DNA of 64,000 nucleotides from assembly GCF_002298975.1 (NCBI RefSeq), contig NZ_DBMV01000042.1, positions 62,001 through 126,000 of the forward strand, read 5' to 3'. The notes under the pieces were generated by a model. It saw only the letters and a list, made by a program, of their open reading frames with translations. It had not been told where the DNA came from and did no database searches. Source of the DNA: Ralstonia sp. UBA689 (GTDB lineage: Bacteria; Pseudomonadota; Gammaproteobacteria; Burkholderiales; Burkholderiaceae). Below, piece by piece: positions 31,951-41,257 of this stretch. Position 1 is the stretch's first letter; the number at the start of each line of letters is the position of its first letter. The position numbers and the translations under genes are program-made.

Positions 31951-33117
31951 TCAGGCCGTGACGGCCTCGGTTTCGTGTCGCGCTTCGGTGGCCGGCATGC
32001 CCGTGCGCAGGCCGGTCAAGAAGCGCGGCAGCTCATGGTGCAGCAGGTGCTTGAGCGAGGGCGCCCGGAACGGCCGGGCCGTGGTCGCCAGGTCCGGCGA
32101 GCGCACCAGCAGCCGGCTCAGGTAGCGCGTCACCGCCAGGTTGCGCGCCACGGCCTCCAGGCGCGGCAGCTCGTAGGCGTCCAGATCGCGGGCGAGGATG
32201 GCGCGCGCCAGCACCGCCGCGTCTTCGATACCGAGATTCATGTTGGTGCCCCCGATGGGGCTGAACTGGTGCCATGCATCGCCGGCAAAGAACACGCGCC
32301 CCACGCGCGCGCGGCTGGCGATGCGGTGGCCGAATGCGCTGTGCGTGATCCAGTGCAGGTGCCGCACGGTGGCCTCGATGGGCGTCATCTCGCGGAGGAT
32401 GCGTTCAATGAAGGCGGCATCGAACCCGCTCTGCGGATCTTCCCCGGGGAAGGAGGCGATCACGCGGTAGTAGCCGCCCGGGATCGGCACGATCATGAGG
32501 TAGCCGTCGACGCCGCAGAAACAGTGCATCTCCTCATTGGCAAGCGGCAATGCATCGAAAGCCACGTCGGCCACGACAAAGTAGCCTGCGTAGATCGATT
32601 GGTCGACGGGGATGTCGAGCAGGCGGCGTGCCGTGCTGTTGCCGCCGTCGCAGGCGATGACGTGGTCGGCAAGAATGCGTTCTTCCCGGCCGTCGATGTG
32701 AACACAGGTTGCGATCACGCCGGTGGGCGTCTCCTCCAGCGCCTGCAACTCCAGCCCCTGGCGGACAGGGACGCCCAGATCGGTAATGCGCCGGTACAGC
32801 GCGCGCTCGATCACGTCCTGCGTGAGGTGAAAAAAGTGCGGGCGCGCGATGTCGAGCTGGCTGAAGTTGATATCGGCAAAGTATGTCTTGCGCCGGTACA
32901 GGTTCATGCGCGGCACGCGCAGGCCCAGCGCATCCAACTGCGCGCCGATGCCGAGCTGGTCGAACACCGCCAGGCTCGCCTGGTTGACGGCAATGCCGCG
33001 CGGCAGCGTCGACAGTTCCAGCCGCTTGTCAATGATCTGCACCGGCTCGCCATGTTGTGCGAGCAGGCCCGCCAGCGTCATGCCCACGGGGCCGCATCCG
33101 ACAATCAGTAGGCTCAT
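31951..33117 (-). CDS. FAD-dependent monooxygenase (PHBH/UbiH type)
   Basis: The protein has 388 residues. Dinucleotide fold L-I-V-G-C-G-P-V-G-M-T-L-A at the N-terminus, A-C-D-G-G-N-S-T-A-R in the middle, and G-R-V-F-F-A-G-D-A-W-H for the flavin ribityl contact. The family hydroxylates aromatic or polyketide substrates with NAD(P)H and oxygen. In this cluster it is a tailoring enzyme. The 32-base gap to the hydrolase gene fits one transcript. Confidence 0.88.
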   Translation of the reverse strand: MSLLIVGCGPVGMTLAGLLAQHGEPVQIIDKRLELSTLPRGIAVNQASLAVFDQLGIGAQLDALGLRVPRMNLYRRKTYFADINFSQLDIARPHFFHLTQDVIERALYRRITDLGVPVRQGLELQALEETPTGVIATCVHIDGREERILADHVIACDGGNSTARRLLDIPVDQSIYAGYFVVADVAFDALPLANEEMHCFCGVDGYLMIVPIPGGYYRVIASFPGEDPQSGFDAAFIERILREMTPIEATVRHLHWITHSAFGHRIASRARVGRVFFAGDAWHQFSPIGGTNMNLGIEDAAVLARAILARDLDAYELPRLEAVARNLAVTRYLSRLLVRSPDLATTARPFRAPSLKHLLHHELPRFLTGLRTGMPATEARHETEAVTA

Positions 33118-33149
33118 GATCGATTCCTTGAGTGTGTCGCGCTGTGTGC

Positions 33150-33983
33150 TTAGAGCGTCTTGGCGAAATCGAGGATCAACCTGCCGCAGATCTCGGGCGC
33201 TTCGAGGTGTGGCACGTGGCCGACGTGGTCGAGGATGTGCACGTTGGCGGGTGGGATGCGCGGCACCCGGGCCTGCAGCTTGTCGTAGTAGGCGTTATCG
33301 ATGAAGGCGTCGTTCTTGCCGCCGATGTACAGGAACGGCACCTTGCTGCCCGACAAGATGGCCAGTTCGTCCAGCCAGCCTTGCGTCTTCAAGTGGATGG
33401 CGAATTGCTCGCGGAAGTTGCCGTCGGATTCCTTGATGTCGGCCAGCATGCGCTTGTAGACCTCGGTGCCAGCCTGCGAGACATCGAGATAGGCGCGTGT
33501 GAGCGCCTCAGCCTCGTCGCCGATGAGCTGGTTCTTGAAGGCCAGCTCCTTGGGCGCTTCGGGGCGGAAGTTGGAGAACGCATCTTCGCGGCTGACGGCA
33601 TGCACGCCGGCAATCGAGACGAGGCCGAGCAGGTCCGGGTCCTTGAACAGCGATTGCGTGGCGATGTTGGCGCCTACGCTGTTGCCCACCGCAATGATCT
33701 CGCGCAACGATAGTCGATGGCGGAACTCTTCGAACAGAGTACGCAGCCCGATCATGCTGTACTGAAAGCCGAAGCGTGCGACGTCAATGTGGTCCGACTG
33801 GCCATGGCCGGGAAAATCCAGTGCGATCAGGTTGAACTGGTCGCCCAGCAGCGGTTCCAGATCGGCGTAAGACGCGGCGGTGGACGCCGTGCCGTGCAGG
33901 CAGACGATGGCTGGCGCGTTGGCCTTGCCGCCCTGCAGGTAATGGACCTTGCCGAAATCGAAGTTCAGGAATCTGGATTGCAT
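33150..33983 (-). CDS. Alpha/beta hydrolase
   Basis: The protein has 277 residues. Oxyanion motif H-G-T-A-S, D-F-P-G-H-G-Q-S-D, nucleophile Ser102 in V-G-N-S-V-G-A-N, and catalytic His in D-H-V-G-H-V-P-H. It could cleave an acyl thioester or ester, or open or close a lactone in the pathway. Its ATG overlaps the exporter stop by one base (TAATG), so it is translationally coupled. Confidence 0.85.
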   Translation of the reverse strand: MQSRFLNFDFGKVHYLQGGKANAPAIVCLHGTASTAASYADLEPLLGDQFNLIALDFPGHGQSDHIDVARFGFQYSMIGLRTLFEEFRHRLSLREIIAVGNSVGANIATQSLFKDPDLLGLVSIAGVHAVSREDAFSNFRPEAPKELAFKNQLIGDEAEALTRAYLDVSQAGTEVYKRMLADIKESDGNFREQFAIHLKTQGWLDELAILSGSKVPFLYIGGKNDAFIDNAYYDKLQARVPRIPPANVHILDHVGHVPHLEAPEICGRLILDFAKTL

Positions 33984-35530
33984 TACACGGCTCCTTCGAG
34001 GTGTTCGTTGCGGGATTCAGTGGGGCGGGCGCGCCCGCGCTTGAACAGCGTGACCGACAGGCCGATGCCCGTGGCGGCCAGCAGGGCGTTGAACGCCATC
34101 ACTGCGCGCATGGCGGGCACGTAGCTGGCGTTGACCAGCGCGCGCACCGCATCGATCGGGTGATCGGCAAACATGCCAGCCACGTTGACCAGGTTCTGAC
34201 TGGCGTTGACCAGGCTATGCAGGGTCTGCAACTGCTCCGGCGTGAACGTTGCGGCGGCGCTGGCGATGCGGTGCGCCAGCTCGAACTCTCCCACCTTGCT
34301 GAGGATCAGCCCCGACACCGCCACGCCAAACATCGCCCCCACCATCGACAGCGTGAAGAACAGGCCGATGGCCGTGCCGGTGTGCTTGGGCGACACCTGC
34401 GAGGTGGCACCGTTAATGGTGGCCGTGGTGAGCGCTCCGTTGGACAATCCGAAGCTCACCAACCCGATCACGAACAGCACGATCGACAGATCAACGCTCA
34501 ACGTGAGGAAAGCCGCGCAGCTCACCAGCAGCAGCGCCATGCCCGTGAGCGTCGGCAGCTTGTAGCCATGGCGGTCGATGACCTTGCCGGTGATGGGCCC
34601 GACCACAAAGATGCACGCCGTCATGCACAGCACCCACAACCCTGCACGCACCTTCGAGTAGTTCAGGATGTTCTGCATGAACAGCGGCAGCACGAACAGG
34701 AAGCTTGCCATCACGAAGTTGAAGATGATGCGGATGCCCACCACCGTCAGGTAGGTGCCGTTCTTCAGCAGCGACAGGTTGATGAGCGGCGCCTCCACAC
34801 GCAGGCTGCGACGCACGAACAACACAGTGGACACAGCGCCTACTGCCATCAGTACGCCGATTTGCGACCACGTGAGCGTGGCCAGCGCGTTGGACAGCAC
34901 GATCAGGCAGCCGAGCCCCAGCAGATACAGCGGCACACCCACCACGTCGAGCGCGCGGGCACTCAGCTCGTTCGGGTCGTCCCTGTCGACGAACGCGGCC
35001 GTGAGCACCAGCGACAGCAACCCCAGCGGCACATTGATGAGAAAGATCATCTCCCACCCGAACGCCTGCAGGATGAACCCGCCTAGCGGCGGCCCCGCCG
35101 CCAGGCCGATGCCGGTGATGGTGACGGCCACGCCCGTTGCCAAGCCTTTCTGTTCAGGCGGGAACGCCTTGCCGATCAGGATGAGCGCCAACCCCAGCGT
35201 GGCCGAAAAGCCGATGCCCTGGATGAAGCGCGCCGCGATGATGGCCTCGATGCTGTGCGCAAACGCTCCGATGTACAGCGACGCCAGCACGAACAGCAGC
35301 CCGCCGGCCATGAAGACGCGCTTCTTGCCGTAGCGGTCTGCCAGCACGCCAGAAAGGCAGAAGAACGCCGCCGCAGCCGCCAGGTAGCTGACGATCACGA
35401 GCTGGATCTGCTCGATGGTGGCGTTGAAATGCTTTGAGAACTCGGCCAGCGCCAGATTGACGATGGTCAGGTCCAGGTTGATCAGCAGCAGGTAGATGCC
35501 GATCGAGAACAGCACGATCCATTTCTTCAT
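33983..35530 (-). CDS. DHA2-family MFS exporter
   Basis: The protein has 515 residues with about 14 membrane helices. The antiporter motif C appears as G-I-G-L-A-A-G-P-P-L-G-G, after R-F-I-Q-G-I-G-F. DHA2 proteins are proton-driven drug or metabolite exporters. In the middle of a biosynthetic operon it probably exports the product and provides self-resistance. Confidence 0.9.
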   Translation of the reverse strand: MKKWIVLFSIGIYLLLINLDLTIVNLALAEFSKHFNATIEQIQLVIVSYLAAAAAFFCLSGVLADRYGKKRVFMAGGLLFVLASLYIGAFAHSIEAIIAARFIQGIGFSATLGLALILIGKAFPPEQKGLATGVAVTITGIGLAAGPPLGGFILQAFGWEMIFLINVPLGLLSLVLTAAFVDRDDPNELSARALDVVGVPLYLLGLGCLIVLSNALATLTWSQIGVLMAVGAVSTVLFVRRSLRVEAPLINLSLLKNGTYLTVVGIRIIFNFVMASFLFVLPLFMQNILNYSKVRAGLWVLCMTACIFVVGPITGKVIDRHGYKLPTLTGMALLLVSCAAFLTLSVDLSIVLFVIGLVSFGLSNGALTTATINGATSQVSPKHTGTAIGLFFTLSMVGAMFGVAVSGLILSKVGEFELAHRIASAAATFTPEQLQTLHSLVNASQNLVNVAGMFADHPIDAVRALVNASYVPAMRAVMAFNALLAATGIGLSVTLFKRGRARPTESRNEHLEGAV

Positions 35531-35596
35531 GGGTTTGCCTCTTGAACCGGCAGGCGCCGCGCGGGCTCCTGCCGGTCATGTGTGCGCGGGGCGGGT

Positions 35597-36418
35597 TCAG
35601 TGGAACATGCGCCAGCTGTCTTCATGGCGCACCAAAAACGCGCCGATCGTGCGGCGCACCGCCTGGCACTGCTCCACGGCGTGCATCACGCGCGTGTTGA
35701 GCACGTGCAACTGGCCGGGCTTGCCGCGCACCACCAGCTTGGGCACGCCTTCGAGCTCGGGAATGGTCTGGTTGGCGAAGAACTCGCCCATCAGCGTGTT
35801 CAGCTCGGCGAAGTTTTGCGGGCGGTGGTCCCAGAACACGAGGCCCGTACCTTCATCAGAATCGGCCACCGAGAGGAACACCGAGATCTGGTTTCTCAGC
35901 TCGGAGTAGTGCTCGCCAATGGGCCAGTTGCCTGGGTCGCGCGAGAAGTGGATGGCGTCGCAATGCGGCGGCACGCTGTAGATGCCTTCTTTCTTGGGCT
36001 GGAACTCGCGTTTGGAGGTCAGCGGAAACTCCGCCCACCTGCCCACCTGCACGGTGTCGATGCCTAACGCCTCGTTGATCAGGCGCGCAAAGGCCGTGTT
36101 GCGCAACTGCCCGTTGAAACGGCCGGCATAGGCAAAGTAGTCCGCCAGCCCAACCACGAGCTTCTCGTTTTCCAGGAACTGCATCGGACCGACCGCCACG
36201 CCAGTGTTGGCCACGCCGGAGAGCGAGCGGTGCGGAATCACCTCGGGGTAGGACGGGTCGGCCCACCAGGCGTCGAGCTGTTCGGGCTTGACCACGTCCA
36301 GCAGGACGGCGATCGCGTCGCCGTCGCGCACCAGCGCCACGGCTTCATCGATCTGCATGTCACGGGTTTCGGCGGGTGCGCCAAAGCGGTGGATTTCGGA
36401 GCGATACGACGTGCTCAT
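35597..36418 (-). CDS. Fe(II)/2-oxoglutarate-type dioxygenase
   Basis: The protein has 273 residues. The probable metal triad is H-C-D (P-P-H-C-D-A-I-H-F) and the His of N-T-R-V-M-H-A-V. An Arg follows in C-Q-A-V-R-R-T-I-G for oxoglutarate. The jelly-roll core is clear, with an extended N-terminus. It could hydroxylate, desaturate or cyclise the cluster product. I cannot assign a closer family. Confidence 0.75.
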   Translation of the reverse strand: MSTSYRSEIHRFGAPAETRDMQIDEAVALVRDGDAIAVLLDVVKPEQLDAWWADPSYPEVIPHRSLSGVANTGVAVGPMQFLENEKLVVGLADYFAYAGRFNGQLRNTAFARLINEALGIDTVQVGRWAEFPLTSKREFQPKKEGIYSVPPHCDAIHFSRDPGNWPIGEHYSELRNQISVFLSVADSDEGTGLVFWDHRPQNFAELNTLMGEFFANQTIPELEGVPKLVVRGKPGQLHVLNTRVMHAVEQCQAVRRTIGAFLVRHEDSWRMFH

Positions 36419-36498
36419 CGGTCATCTCCTCACAGGGTGGATTGACGGGAGCGCACCGCCATCCGCGTGGGTTGGCGTGCGTTGGCGGTGCGCCTGCG

Positions 36499-36882
36499 TC
36501 AGGCCAGTTGGCTCTGCAGCGTCTGCAGGTCGAAGTAGTCTTTGAACAGGGTCAGCTTGCCGGCCTCGTTGAACTCGAGGATGACGACCATCGGCAGCGT
36601 CACCTTTTTGTCACCGAAGACGATGTCGCTGGTGCGCTCGACGAACACCGTGCCGTTTTCCGACACCACGCGGTGCTTCTTCCAGACATACGAAGACGAC
36701 TTGCCGAAGAACTCGGCCACCTTCTCGATAGCCTTGTCCTTGCCGCGGTGCACCGTGTCGGCCAGCGGCACGTCTTCAAAGACGACGTTGTCGGCCAGCA
36801 GGTCCGACACGGCGTCGAGATCGCGCGTTTCCAGCGCGCGGATGAACTGGTTGGCCAGGGTCTTGGAGTCTTGTTGAGCCAT
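36499..36882 (-). CDS. SnoaL / limonene-epoxide-hydrolase-like protein
   Basis: The protein has 127 residues from the ATG after GAGGCAGCAAG. The NTF2-like cone is recognisable: F-I-R-A-L-E-T-R-D-L-D-A-V, then L-L-A-D-N-V-V-F-E-D-V-P and a C-terminal beta sheet. Members cyclise polyketides, open epoxides or isomerise. It is the first gene of the leftward operon and faces the divergent control region. Confidence 0.82.
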   Translation of the reverse strand: MAQQDSKTLANQFIRALETRDLDAVSDLLADNVVFEDVPLADTVHRGKDKAIEKVAEFFGKSSSYVWKKHRVVSENGTVFVERTSDIVFGDKKVTLPMVVILEFNEAGKLTLFKDYFDLQTLQSQLA

Positions 36883-37383
36883 CTTGCTGCCTCGGGTTGG
36901 GTGAGCCGGCAGACGGGCATCCATGTTGGGACGGAGGCCGCGCACCGGCGCGCAGTTTCATCAATCCGTCGCATCCGATTGCTCGCAATCCGACGGCGGT
37001 CTTTTAAATCACGTGCGTGCACCATTCTGCAAATCAGAACGGTGCGGCAGCATCATCGATACCCTGTTTGGTGCAAGGCATGGCGACGCCGTGATTAAGC
37101 GCGGATGCTGTGTGAAAAGCGGTGACACGTCTACTGTATTTTTTTGCAGTTGACCGCATTGCAGCAAACGGTAGGATGCGTCCGGCAGACGAACGAACCG
37201 TTTATACGACTCAGTTTGCGGCATAGCACAAAAGTGCGGATTCCGAGCGTTTCCGCATATGCAAATGCAATGACGCACTTGTTGGAAAAGCGGATCGATA
37301 TAAAGCAGGTGAAAATCTAGATTTAAGTGATTTTTAAAATAGATTGGCACTTCAACCACCAGAACTGCACACGACGGGCCCCT
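36883..37383. promoter_or_regulatory. Divergent control region of the biosynthetic locus
   Basis: About 500 bases without a gene. From left to right it contains GATTGC-TC-GCAATC (36977-36990), GCACCATTCTG-N5-CAGAACGGTGC (37019-37045; one mismatch), and a plus-strand promoter TTGACC-N16-TAGGAT (37150-37177). The 12-bp palindrome AAATCTAGATTT (37313-37324) is set in AT-rich DNA just before the first rightward gene. No perfect lux box is visible. Confidence 0.55.
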
Positions 37384-38091
37384 ATGACTGAAAACCTTAT
37401 TCGCGTGGTCGGCAACAAGTTTCAGGAGTTGTCCAACGCGCAAAGCATTCTCACGTTCGACGAGCTTGTTGCGCGTGTTCGTGGCGGACGGCTCGAACCG
37501 GCTGCCATCTCGCTGGAGCAGGGCATCTCTGAATCGCAGGTCGATGTGCTGCGCGAGCTGGTGGCGCAAAGCAGCCATGCGGGGCAGATCTCGCTCAGCA
37601 GCTACTTTGACAACCACCAGCGCTGCGACGGCACGCTCACGCACAAGATCAAGCGTTCCAACACGTTGATTTCCGATCCGCAGGCAACGGGCGAAGACAC
37701 CTACGCCAGCGTGCTGCTGATCGACGATGAGTGCGCCGACCTGAGCGACCACGTGACCGGAAAGCACGTGCAGTTCATGGTGCTGCTGGAGGCGGCGCGG
37801 CAGATGGGCAATGCCGTCACGCAGAAGTTCCACTCCACGGCGGCCAAGATGTACCTGGCCGAGAACATCAACGTGGATTTCAGGGCGTTTGCCTATCCGT
37901 TCCGGGTCGATCTGGAGTACCGCGTGCTCGAGCGCAATCTGCGGCCGACCGGCGACGGCAAGATGGCCGTGCGGATCGACTTCCGCCAGCAGGACAAGCT
38001 GATTGCGCAGCTCACGCTCACCTTCACGGTGCTCGACCGCAAATTCGTGTCGGCGCTTGAGAGCTCGGCACTCAAGTCGCTGCATAACTGA
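37384..38091 (+). CDS. AfsA-type hotdog protein
   Basis: The protein has 235 residues. The second half has E-D-T-Y-A-S-V-L-L-I-D, then G-K-H-V-Q-F-M-V-L-L-E-A-A-R-Q-M-G-N, the E-x-x-R-Q signature of the AfsA (A-factor synthase) hotdog family. The N-terminal half holds a more diverged T-H-K-I-K-R-S-N segment. AfsA enzymes join a beta-ketoacyl group to dihydroxyacetone phosphate, giving a butenolide phosphate. It heads the rightward operon, followed by a phosphatase and an ACP. Shorter than actinobacterial AfsA (about 300), so function is inferred. Confidence 0.65.
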   Translation: MTENLIRVVGNKFQELSNAQSILTFDELVARVRGGRLEPAAISLEQGISESQVDVLRELVAQSSHAGQISLSSYFDNHQRCDGTLTHKIKRSNTLISDPQATGEDTYASVLLIDDECADLSDHVTGKHVQFMVLLEAARQMGNAVTQKFHSTAAKMYLAENINVDFRAFAYPFRVDLEYRVLERNLRPTGDGKMAVRIDFRQQDKLIAQLTLTFTVLDRKFVSALESSALKSLHN

Positions 38092-38106
38092 AGGGGCGGC
38101 GCCGTC

Positions 38107-38829
38107 ATGACTGCCGCCATCGCCCCCGACAGCGCCGCGCCAGTGGCCAAGGCCGCACGCATCTGCACGGTGTTCGACCTGGATGAGACGCTGATCCGCC
38201 CCAAGAGCATGATCGCTGTGCTGGAGCAGTACCACCGCAGCGTGGCGGCCTCGCTCGATCAGGCCGAGCGCCGCATTCGCGACGTGCGCGCCAACCTGAC
38301 CTGGTTTGTGGAGCGGAATCCGAATCGCGTCGCACAGAATCGCTATTTCTACCGGCAGCTCGCGGGCATTTCGGTGGATGGCATGGCGCGCGCCGCGTGG
38401 CTATGGTTCGAGGCCAACCGCCCGGTGCTTTATCACGAGGCGGTGGTCGCGCAGTTCAAGGCGCACCAGCGCGAAGGGGCCATCGCCATTGTCGTGAGCG
38501 GATCATTTGCCGAGGCCATCGCACCCATCGCGGCAGACCTGGGCATTGACCACGTCGTGTGCGCGCGTCTGGAGCAGCGCGACGGCCGCTACACCGGCGC
38601 CATGCTGGGCGAGCCCACCATTGGCGAGGGCAAGGCCATCGCGTTGCGCCAGTTTCTGCAGGCGCACGGCCTGTCGATGCGCGGCGGCTTTGCTTACGGT
38701 GACCACGACAGCGATATCCCCATGCTTTCCCTGGCCGACCACCCGGTGGCGGTCGGCTCCAATGCAGCACTGCTGGACCACGCACGCCAGCATGACTGGC
38801 GCATTTCCCCGCTGTTTCCTGATGATTGA
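38107..38829 (+). CDS. HAD-IB phosphatase (SerB-like)
   Basis: The protein has 240 residues. Motif I V-F-D-L-D-E-T-L, motif II V-V-S-G-S-F, and the C-terminal motif F-A-Y-G-D-H-D-S-D-I-P-M-L are all intact, so catalysis should be normal. HAD-IB enzymes hydrolyse small phosphate esters. Next to an AfsA-type synthase the obvious substrate is the butenolide phosphate intermediate, as proposed for MmfP in methylenomycin-furan synthesis. Starts 15 bases after the preceding stop. Confidence 0.87.
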   Translation: MTAAIAPDSAAPVAKAARICTVFDLDETLIRPKSMIAVLEQYHRSVAASLDQAERRIRDVRANLTWFVERNPNRVAQNRYFYRQLAGISVDGMARAAWLWFEANRPVLYHEAVVAQFKAHQREGAIAIVVSGSFAEAIAPIAADLGIDHVVCARLEQRDGRYTGAMLGEPTIGEGKAIALRQFLQAHGLSMRGGFAYGDHDSDIPMLSLADHPVAVGSNAALLDHARQHDWRISPLFPDD

Positions 38830-38838
38830 GGTGAACCG

Positions 38839-39075
38839 ATGGACGATCGCAAATTCATTGAAGATTTCGCGGCCCTGCTCGAAGTGTCGCCGGAGCGGAT
38901 CACCGATGACTTCAACATGGTCGAAGAGGCCGTGTGGGATTCGCTGGCGTTTCTCAGCACCATCGCGTTGATCGACACGCACTACCAGAAGGTGGTCGAC
39001 CCCATGGCGCTGCAGGAGCTGACCACGTTCGGCGAGCTGCGCACGCTGGTTCACGGCCAAAGCGTCGAGGCTTGA
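38839..39075 (+). CDS. Acyl carrier protein
   Basis: An acidic four-helix protein of 78 residues with the phosphopantetheine site W-D-S-L-A-F-L (Ser35). GAGGTGAACC precedes the ATG and the stop is directly followed by the next ATG. It is a dedicated carrier, separate from fatty-acid AcpP, and should hold the growing beta-ketoacyl chain made by the two ketosynthases. Confidence 0.9.
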   Translation: MDDRKFIEDFAALLEVSPERITDDFNMVEEAVWDSLAFLSTIALIDTHYQKVVDPMALQELTTFGELRTLVHGQSVEA

Positions 39076-40140
39076 ATGGGCTACCGGCGCTTTCACAATG
39101 CGCGTATTGCCGGGGTGTCCGCCGCGGTGCCGGAGCACGTGCGGCGCAACGAGGACATCGCCGGCGATCCGGTGGAGATTGGCCGCACGGCCAAGCTGTG
39201 CGGCATCCGGGCCCGGCATGTGGCCCCCGACGGCATGTGCGCATCCGACCTGTGCTACGTGGCGGCCGAGCGTCTGCTGGAATCCGTCGGCTGGGAGAAG
39301 GATTCCGTCGACGCGCTGATCTTCCTCTCGCAAACGCCTGACTACGTGGTGCCGGCCACCAGTTGCGTGCTGCAGCGGCGGCTGGGGCTGTCGTTTCACT
39401 GCGCGGCGTTCGACATCACGCTCGGCTGCTCGGGCTACGTGTATGGGCTGATGGTCGCCTTCGGGTTGCTGGCGAAAGAGGGGATGCGGCGCGTGCTGCT
39501 GCTGGTGGGCGATACGCCCAGCAAGCTGATCTCGCCGCACGACATTCCGGCCAACATCCTGTTTGGCGATGCGGGCACGGCCACGGCCATCGAGTATTCG
39601 GACGACGCGGCCGAGAGCGTCTTCTTTGCTGGCACCAATGGCGCGGGCAGCGATTCGCTCATCATCGAAGCCGGTGGCTTCCGTCAGCCACGCACGGCGG
39701 AATCGGCCGAGCGCCGCCCGCATCCGCAAGACAAGGTGCTGCGCTCGCAGGAAGAGCTGTATATGGACGGCTCCGCCGTGTTCGGTCTCACGCTCAACCA
39801 CGTGCCGGAACTGGTGCAGCAGCTCTCCACGATTTCCGGTTGGCCGGTGCAGAGCGTGGACCGCTGGCTTTTCCACCAGGCCAACAAGTTCATGCTCGAC
39901 TACTTCTCGAAGAAGATCGGTATCGCACCCGAGAAGATGCCCAGCAACATCGATCGCTTTGGCAACACCAGCCCGCCTTCCATCCCGCTGATGATGGTGA
40001 CCGAGCACGATCCTGACGCGCCACGGCCGGCGCACGAGACGCTCGGCATGGTCGGTTTTGGCGTGGGCTTCTCGTGGGGCGGGGCACTGCTGCGGCAGGC
40101 CGATCCCATCATGGTCCCCTTGGTGTATCACCGGCAATAA
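39076..40140 (+). CDS. KAS III-type ketosynthase 1
   Basis: The protein has 354 residues with the thiolase fold. The triad is complete: Cys118 in T-L-G-C-S-G-Y, His267 in F-H-Q-A-N, Asn297 in R-F-G-N-T-S. It should condense an acyl-CoA or acyl-ACP starter with malonyl-ACP, or join two acyl chains as DarB/PpyS relatives do. Its ATG follows the ACP stop directly. Confidence 0.9.
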   Translation: MGYRRFHNARIAGVSAAVPEHVRRNEDIAGDPVEIGRTAKLCGIRARHVAPDGMCASDLCYVAAERLLESVGWEKDSVDALIFLSQTPDYVVPATSCVLQRRLGLSFHCAAFDITLGCSGYVYGLMVAFGLLAKEGMRRVLLLVGDTPSKLISPHDIPANILFGDAGTATAIEYSDDAAESVFFAGTNGAGSDSLIIEAGGFRQPRTAESAERRPHPQDKVLRSQEELYMDGSAVFGLTLNHVPELVQQLSTISGWPVQSVDRWLFHQANKFMLDYFSKKIGIAPEKMPSNIDRFGNTSPPSIPLMMVTEHDPDAPRPAHETLGMVGFGVGFSWGGALLRQADPIMVPLVYHRQ

Positions 40141-40178
40141 CGTCATCGCGCAACCACGCAATCACGCGGAGTCTTCTC

Positions 40179-41153
40179 ATGGCGGTACAGATTCAATCGA
40201 TCAGCTATGCGCTGCCGGATGCGACGCTCAGCAATCAATCCATTGCCGAGCTGAACCCGGACTGGCCCATCGACAAAATCGCGGGCAAAACCGGCATCCA
40301 CCTTCGGCATATCTCCGCCGACGATGAGTACAGCCTTGAGCTGGCCATTGCCGCCGGGCGCCGTCTTCTTGCCGAGCACGACATCGCGCCGGAAGAGGTG
40401 GACTTCATCCTGTTCTGCAGCCAGACGCCCAAGTTCCTGATTCCGACGAGTGCCTGCCTCGTGCAGCATGCGCTGGGCCTGCCCACGCGCAGCGGCGCGC
40501 TCGACGTGAACCAGGGCTGCTCGGGCTATGTGTCTTGCCTGATGCTGGCCGAGGGCCTGGTCGACAGCGGTCGCGCCAAGGGCGTGCTGCTCATCACGGC
40601 CGACACCTACACCAAGCTGGTGGCGCCGGAAGACCGCAGTCTCAAGACCATCATGGGCGACGCGGCCACGGCGTCGTTCATTCGCCGGGCAGAACACGGC
40701 ATCGGCGTGCGCGACTTCGAGTTCGGTACCGACGGCACCGGCGCCGAGGCCATCACCGCGCATACCTCCGGCTTGCGCGGCCTGAAGAGCGGTGGCGCTT
40801 ACCAGCCGGACTTCCGTATGAACGGGCCGGGCGTCTTCAACTTCGTGCTGACCAAGGTGCCGGAGGTGATCGACGCGCTGCTGGAGAAGAACGGCCTCGC
40901 GCGGGAAGAGATCGACCTGTTCGTCTTCCACCAAGCTAACGCGCACATGCTGGAATCGGTGCGCGCCAAGATGGGCATCCCGCCCGAGCGCTTCTTCGTG
41001 AGCCTGGCGGATACCGGCAATACCGGCGCCTCCAGCATCCCGCTGGCACTGGGCGACGCGGTCCGGCAGGGCCGCGTGACGCGCGGCGACAAGGTCGTGC
41101 TGATCGGCTTTGGCGCGGGGCTGTCGTGGAGCGCCTGCCTGATCGACTGGTAA
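40179..41153 (+). CDS. KAS III-type ketosynthase 2
   Basis: The protein has 324 residues; the triad is Cys114 (N-Q-G-C-S-G-Y), His251 (F-H-Q-A-N) and Asn281 (T-G-N-T-G). It shares the A-L-D-V/A-F-D-I-x-x-G-C-S-G-Y-V pattern with its neighbour but is clearly diverged, so the two probably act on different acyl groups rather than being a recent duplication. Spaced 38 bases from ketosynthase 1. Confidence 0.9.
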   Translation: MAVQIQSISYALPDATLSNQSIAELNPDWPIDKIAGKTGIHLRHISADDEYSLELAIAAGRRLLAEHDIAPEEVDFILFCSQTPKFLIPTSACLVQHALGLPTRSGALDVNQGCSGYVSCLMLAEGLVDSGRAKGVLLITADTYTKLVAPEDRSLKTIMGDAATASFIRRAEHGIGVRDFEFGTDGTGAEAITAHTSGLRGLKSGGAYQPDFRMNGPGVFNFVLTKVPEVIDALLEKNGLAREEIDLFVFHQANAHMLESVRAKMGIPPERFFVSLADTGNTGASSIPLALGDAVRQGRVTRGDKVVLIGFGAGLSWSACLIDW

Positions 41154-41257
41154 TCGCTTTACCCATCCAACCCAACCGGTTCCGATGCCCGCTGCGCGGC
41201 GGGGCTGGCCTCGCTCGCGCTGCGTTTTGATATCGCCCCACCTTTCGCGAGGTTCGC

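Noticed and set aside
36977..37045. lux box for the nearby LuxR protein
   Set aside because: The CTG/CAG spacing in the 27-bp repeat is five bases, too short for a 20-bp lux box; kept only as an unassigned palindrome.
38107..38829. FkbH-type glyceryl-ACP enzyme, which with ACP and KAS III would mean tetronate synthesis
   Set aside because: The HAD motifs and length are those of SerB-like HAD-IB phosphatases, and the C-terminal acyltransferase domain of FkbH is absent.
39363..40016. Long alternate-frame reading inside ketosynthase 1 and similar frames inside other high-GC genes
   Set aside because: They mirror the GC-rich third-position bias of the true gene and encode Arg/Ala-rich strings without motifs.
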